A DNA stretch of 64,000 nucleotides from Muribaculaceae bacterium. GTDB lineage: Bacteria > Bacteroidota > Bacteroidia > Bacteroidales > Muribaculaceae. Position numbers and translations under genes: made by a program. The notes under the pieces are model-generated. The model was given only the letters and a program-made list of their open reading frames with translations. It did not search any database and had not been told where the DNA came from. The stretch lies in NCBI GenBank assembly GCA_014867205.1, contig WGUO01000006.1, positions 40,618 through 104,617 of the forward strand. Reading direction: 5' to 3'. Shown in pieces: positions 61,024-64,000 of the stretch. The number at the start of each line of letters is the position of its first letter. Within the stretch, counting starts at the first letter, position 1.

Positions 61024-62601
61024 ATGGCAGGTGGTGGTAATAATGTGGCGAGGATGTCGCCCCGCCAGCGGATGATCAACCTGATGTATATCGTCCTGAC
61101 GGCGATGCTTGCCCTCAATGTGTCGAGCGACGTGCTCAACGGCTTCAGCCAGGTGCAGGACTCGATACAGCGCACCAACATCAACATGTCGGCCCGCAAT
61201 GAGGTGCAGTTCCGCTATCTCGAGGAGATATACAGCCGGAATCCCGAGAAGGCACGCGTGTCATACACTCAGGGAGTAGACCTGCGCGGACGCTCCAACA
61301 CACTCTACGACGAGATAGAGAAACTCAAGGTGGCCATAGCAAAGGCAGCCGACGGCGAGACCGGCGACTATCGCGACATAAAGAATAACGACGACCTTGA
61401 GGCAGCCTCGGTGACTATGCTCAACCCGGCCACCAACCGGGGCCGTAAGTTGCGCGGCGACATCGACGCATACCGGGAGTATGTGACCCGCATGATCAGC
61501 GATTCAGCCAAGCGGGCCTCCGTCATGGAGATGCTCTCGACTAAGGTCGTGAACCGTCCCGGCACGGTCGGACCCGAGACCTGGGAGCAGAAGACATTCG
61601 AGAACATGCCCGCCGTGGCGGCCGTGACAATGCTCACCAAACTTCAGAACGACATACGCCAGGCCGAGTCAGAGGCCCTGAGCACGCTTATAACCAATGT
61701 AGACATCGGCGACGTGCGTGTCAACGAGCTCAACGCCTATGTCATACCGAACTCCAACATGATAATACGTGGCGGCAAATACTCGGCCAACATCGTGCTT
61801 GCAGCCATCGACACCACGCAGCGCCCCGTGGTCTATATCAACGGATCGAGGCTCAACAACCCCAACGGTCGCTATGAGTTTGTGCCTGGAGCGGTCGGCA
61901 CCCATGACTTCTCCGGCTATATAGAGGTCGCGCGCGGCGATGGCTCGATCGACAAGCGGCCTTTCAAGTCGTCATATACAGTGATAGAGCCAATGGCCAC
62001 GATCTCGCCGACGATGATGAACGTGCTTTATGCCGGCATCGCCAACCCGATAAGCATCTCGGTGCCCGGTGTTCCGATGAATGCCGTGACCGCCACAATG
62101 ACCAACGGCACGCTGACGCGCAACGGTGACCTCTGGGTGGCGCATCCCGGCAAGGTCGGCAGCGAGTCGGTGATCTCTGTCAGTGCCCAGCTCGAGGGCC
62201 GGTCGATGAATGTGGGCAGCATGACCTTCCGCGTGCGCAAACTTCCCGACCCGACAGTCTACCTGCCCATCAAGGATGGCTCAGGCAATACCGTGCATTA
62301 CAAGGGATCTCCCAAGCGGATATCGAAAGCAGCCCTGATGAGTGCCGAGGGACTCGGCGCCGCCATCGACGACGACATACTTAACGTGACCTACTCGGTG
62401 GTCTCGTTCTCGACGGTCTTCTACGATCAGATGGGCAACGCGATACCCGAGGTATCCGACGGCAGCCGGTTCTCGGCGCGTCAGAGAGAGCAGTTCAAGA
62501 GGCTCAAGGCCGGCAAGACATTCTTTATCTCGAATGTCAAGGCCAAGGGACCTGACGGAATCACCCGCGACATCTCCCCGATGGAAGTGGCGCTTAACTA
62601 A
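61024..62601 (+). CDS. gldM: T9SS motor protein GldM (PorM)
   Basis: The 525-residue protein has one N-terminal helix (MINLMYIVLTAMLALNVSS, about 18-36) followed by a helical domain and three beta-rich periplasmic domains, ending TRDISPMEVALN. It spans the periplasm as a dimer and transmits motion from GldL to the GldK/GldN ring. It lies 6 nt after gldL. Confidence 0.95.
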   Translation: MAGGGNNVARMSPRQRMINLMYIVLTAMLALNVSSDVLNGFSQVQDSIQRTNINMSARNEVQFRYLEEIYSRNPEKARVSYTQGVDLRGRSNTLYDEIEKLKVAIAKAADGETGDYRDIKNNDDLEAASVTMLNPATNRGRKLRGDIDAYREYVTRMISDSAKRASVMEMLSTKVVNRPGTVGPETWEQKTFENMPAVAAVTMLTKLQNDIRQAESEALSTLITNVDIGDVRVNELNAYVIPNSNMIIRGGKYSANIVLAAIDTTQRPVVYINGSRLNNPNGRYEFVPGAVGTHDFSGYIEVARGDGSIDKRPFKSSYTVIEPMATISPTMMNVLYAGIANPISISVPGVPMNAVTATMTNGTLTRNGDLWVAHPGKVGSESVISVSAQLEGRSMNVGSMTFRVRKLPDPTVYLPIKDGSGNTVHYKGSPKRISKAALMSAEGLGAAIDDDILNVTYSVVSFSTVFYDQMGNAIPEVSDGSRFSARQREQFKRLKAGKTFFISNVKAKGPDGITRDISPMEVALN

Positions 62602-62615
62602 GAATAAAGGAGAAT

Positions 62616-63746
62616 ATGAATATATATCGTAAAATCTTATTCATAGCCGCAGCCACCGCCGTGGCTGCGGCAGGCGTGGCTCAGGTCGAGAACGCCGGGG
62701 GTGTACGCAAGCGTTCCGAACGCGACAAGAAGGCCCAGCAGCAGAAGCAGGGTGTGACCGAGCGCATGCAGGGATTCTTTACACAGAAGGAGCCGCACGA
62801 TGCCGACCTCTCTTACATGCGCGAGATTTACCGCCAGCTGGACCTGACGAAACCCGAGAACACCCCTCTCTACTACCCCGAGGATGTCCTGGACGGTCAG
62901 AAGAACCTGTTCCGCCTGATCCTCGACCTGGTGGTCGACGGCTCGCTCCCCGCCTACGAGTATCTTGACGGGCGCGAGGTCTTCACCGACCAGTATAAGG
63001 TGAATGTGCCGGAGATGCTCGACCGTTTCGGCATCTATTATACGCAAGGGAAGGGTAGCACCGAGAAGAATCCTAAGCTTGTGATCGAGGAGGCCGACGT
63101 GCCGACCGGCCAGGTGCTTAACTACTACATACTGGAGAAGTGGGAGTTTGACCGCCGCAGCAACAGGATGAAGACGCGTGTCGAGGCGATATGCCCTGTT
63201 CTCAACCGCATGAGCGACTTCGGAGGAGAGTCACGTTACCCGATGTTCTGGGTGAGATATGACCAGATCCGACCGCACCTCGCGCAGCAGTATGTATTCC
63301 TGTCAGACGACAACAACCTGCCCCAGTACTCGATCGACGATTACTTCAATCTCGGCATGTACAAGGGCGACATCTATAAGACACGCAATCTGCGTAACCT
63401 GTCCATGGTGCAGATGTACCCTGACCCCGATGACCTGGCCCGCGCGCAGGACAGCATCGACAACCGTCTGCGCAACTACGGCAAGGACATGTGGGTTCCG
63501 ACCCGCGAGGAATACTTAGCCCAGAAGGAGCGCGAGGAGGCCATAGCGGCCGCGATCGCTGCCGGCGACACTATACCTGACCGTACGGTGGTCCAGGAAA
63601 AGAGTGTGACCGAGACCAAGAAGTCCAAGTCGCGCAAGACTACCCGCAAGCGTGGCTCGAAGAAGCCTAAAGTATCATCAGGCGGATCGAGCAGCAGCGG
63701 ACCGAATTCAAGCGCGACGAAGTCGGTACGCCGGCGCAAGAAATGA
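62616..63746 (+). CDS. gldN: T9SS periplasmic protein GldN (PorN)
   Basis: The 376-residue protein has a signal peptide ending GVAQ/VE and the family start region YMREIYRQLDLTKPENTPLY. It continues with LFRLILDLVVDGSLPAYEYL and VLNYYILEKWEFDRRSNR. The last 50 residues are basic and low-complexity (KKSKSRKTTRKRGSKKPK, Ser/Gly-rich, SVRRRKK). It completes the GldK-N module. Confidence 0.95.
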   Translation: MNIYRKILFIAAATAVAAAGVAQVENAGGVRKRSERDKKAQQQKQGVTERMQGFFTQKEPHDADLSYMREIYRQLDLTKPENTPLYYPEDVLDGQKNLFRLILDLVVDGSLPAYEYLDGREVFTDQYKVNVPEMLDRFGIYYTQGKGSTEKNPKLVIEEADVPTGQVLNYYILEKWEFDRRSNRMKTRVEAICPVLNRMSDFGGESRYPMFWVRYDQIRPHLAQQYVFLSDDNNLPQYSIDDYFNLGMYKGDIYKTRNLRNLSMVQMYPDPDDLARAQDSIDNRLRNYGKDMWVPTREEYLAQKEREEAIAAAIAAGDTIPDRTVVQEKSVTETKKSKSRKTTRKRGSKKPKVSSGGSSSSGPNSSATKSVRRRKK

Positions 63747-63852
63747 TGTGTCGGGTCAAAAGTGCTGATTATTAGAAGGTGGAAACATTCGCCGTCTGGC
63801 CCGGGGTAGTCAATTAACATCCATTATGGATTGAAATACCGGAAAATTTGAA

Positions 63853-63896
63853 AAAAGAGAAAACCATTTTGTTACGGCAAAATGGTTTTCTCTTTT
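63853..63896. terminator. Terminator after gldN
   Basis: A perfect 19-bp stem (63853-63871 with 63878-63896) with a TTACGG loop is followed by CTTTTG. It lies about 110 nt after the gldN stop and would work in both directions because of the A-rich and T-rich flanks. Confidence 0.9.
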
Positions 63897-63934
63897 CTTT
63901 TGATAGCCAAAAAACGCAAAATTTGCCAAGAATT

Positions 63935-63971
63935 GTAGTAAAGCGATCACTACTGTCCACTAAAAATGGAC
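63935..63971. other. Two adjacent small hairpins at the right edge
   Basis: GTAGT/ACTAC (63935-63953) is followed immediately by GTCCA/TGGAC (63955-63971), then by an A-rich stretch running to the window end. It may be the start of a structured leader or the end of an insertion element; no open frame is visible here. Confidence 0.35.
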
Positions 63972-64000
63972 GTGGTTAAAAATTAAATAAATTCGGTTCA

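Overview
This window is a chromosomal segment of a Bacteroidales bacterium, most likely Muribaculaceae or a close relative. The evidence is the Bacteroidetes promoter signature (TTTG, about 20 nt, TAnnTTTG), AT-rich leaders without a clear Shine-Dalgarno, a SusA-type amylase, a complete gldKLMN/porP/porT type IX secretion (T9SS) block, and zinc-free ribosomal proteins. There are no rRNA genes, CRISPR arrays, prophages or complete insertion sequences. The genus is inferred, not proven.

Layout. (1) 2-2182: the 3' part of a large secreted multidomain protein with a T9SS-like C-terminal tail, then a strong terminator. (2) 2348-21014: one co-directional block of translation genes in str-S10-spc-alpha order (rpsL to rplQ), including secY, map, infA and rpoA. 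It starts at a strong promoter and is broken by three structured intergenic regions (before rpsJ, rpmC and rpsD). (3) 21132-25133, minus strand: uracil-DNA glycosylase, the T9SS plug protein, a DUF3109 cysteine-rich protein and cardiolipin synthase, in overlapping or tight order. (4) tRNA-Arg(CCG) at 25291 with a perfect 15-bp bidirectional terminator. (5) 25444-31747, minus strand: a degenerate histidine-kinase-like membrane sensor, a UvrD-type helicase and a type I pullulanase. (6) 32038-38737: a secreted subtilisin with a sorting-like tail, a convergent GSCFA protein, then a divergent SusA-like amylase and a ClC chloride transporter. (7) 38722-45488, minus strand: parE, coaD, an S41 protease, a DUF3078 barrel and two small exported proteins of unknown function. 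(8) 45569-47971, minus strand: a C10 cysteine protease with a T9SS tail. (9) 48311-63746, plus strand: prmC, recX, comF, then from a good promoter pyrE, a SRPBCC protein, a four-cysteine lipoprotein, a LysE-family fusion, dgt, a TPM/zinc-ribbon protein and the T9SS genes porT, porP, gldK, gldL, gldM, gldN, ended by a 19-bp perfect terminator.

How the parts fit together. The GldL/GldM motor, the GldK/GldN ring, PorT, PorP and the plug form much of a T9SS. The partial protein at 2-2182, the S8 protease and the C10 protease look like its cargo. The pullulanase and the SusA-like enzyme point to alpha-glucan (starch or glycogen) use.

Nothing in the window is clearly a new defence or mobile system. 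The most unusual signals are non-coding: 7-nt tandem arrays directly before both divergent start codons around 35.08-35.37 kb; a GAGAT-containing spacer shared by three putative promoters; and a near-exact 32-nt duplication at the start of the subtilisin gene. Among proteins, the LysE fusion, the four-cysteine lipoprotein, the degenerate kinase sensor and the ClC protein lacking the inner glutamate stand out.
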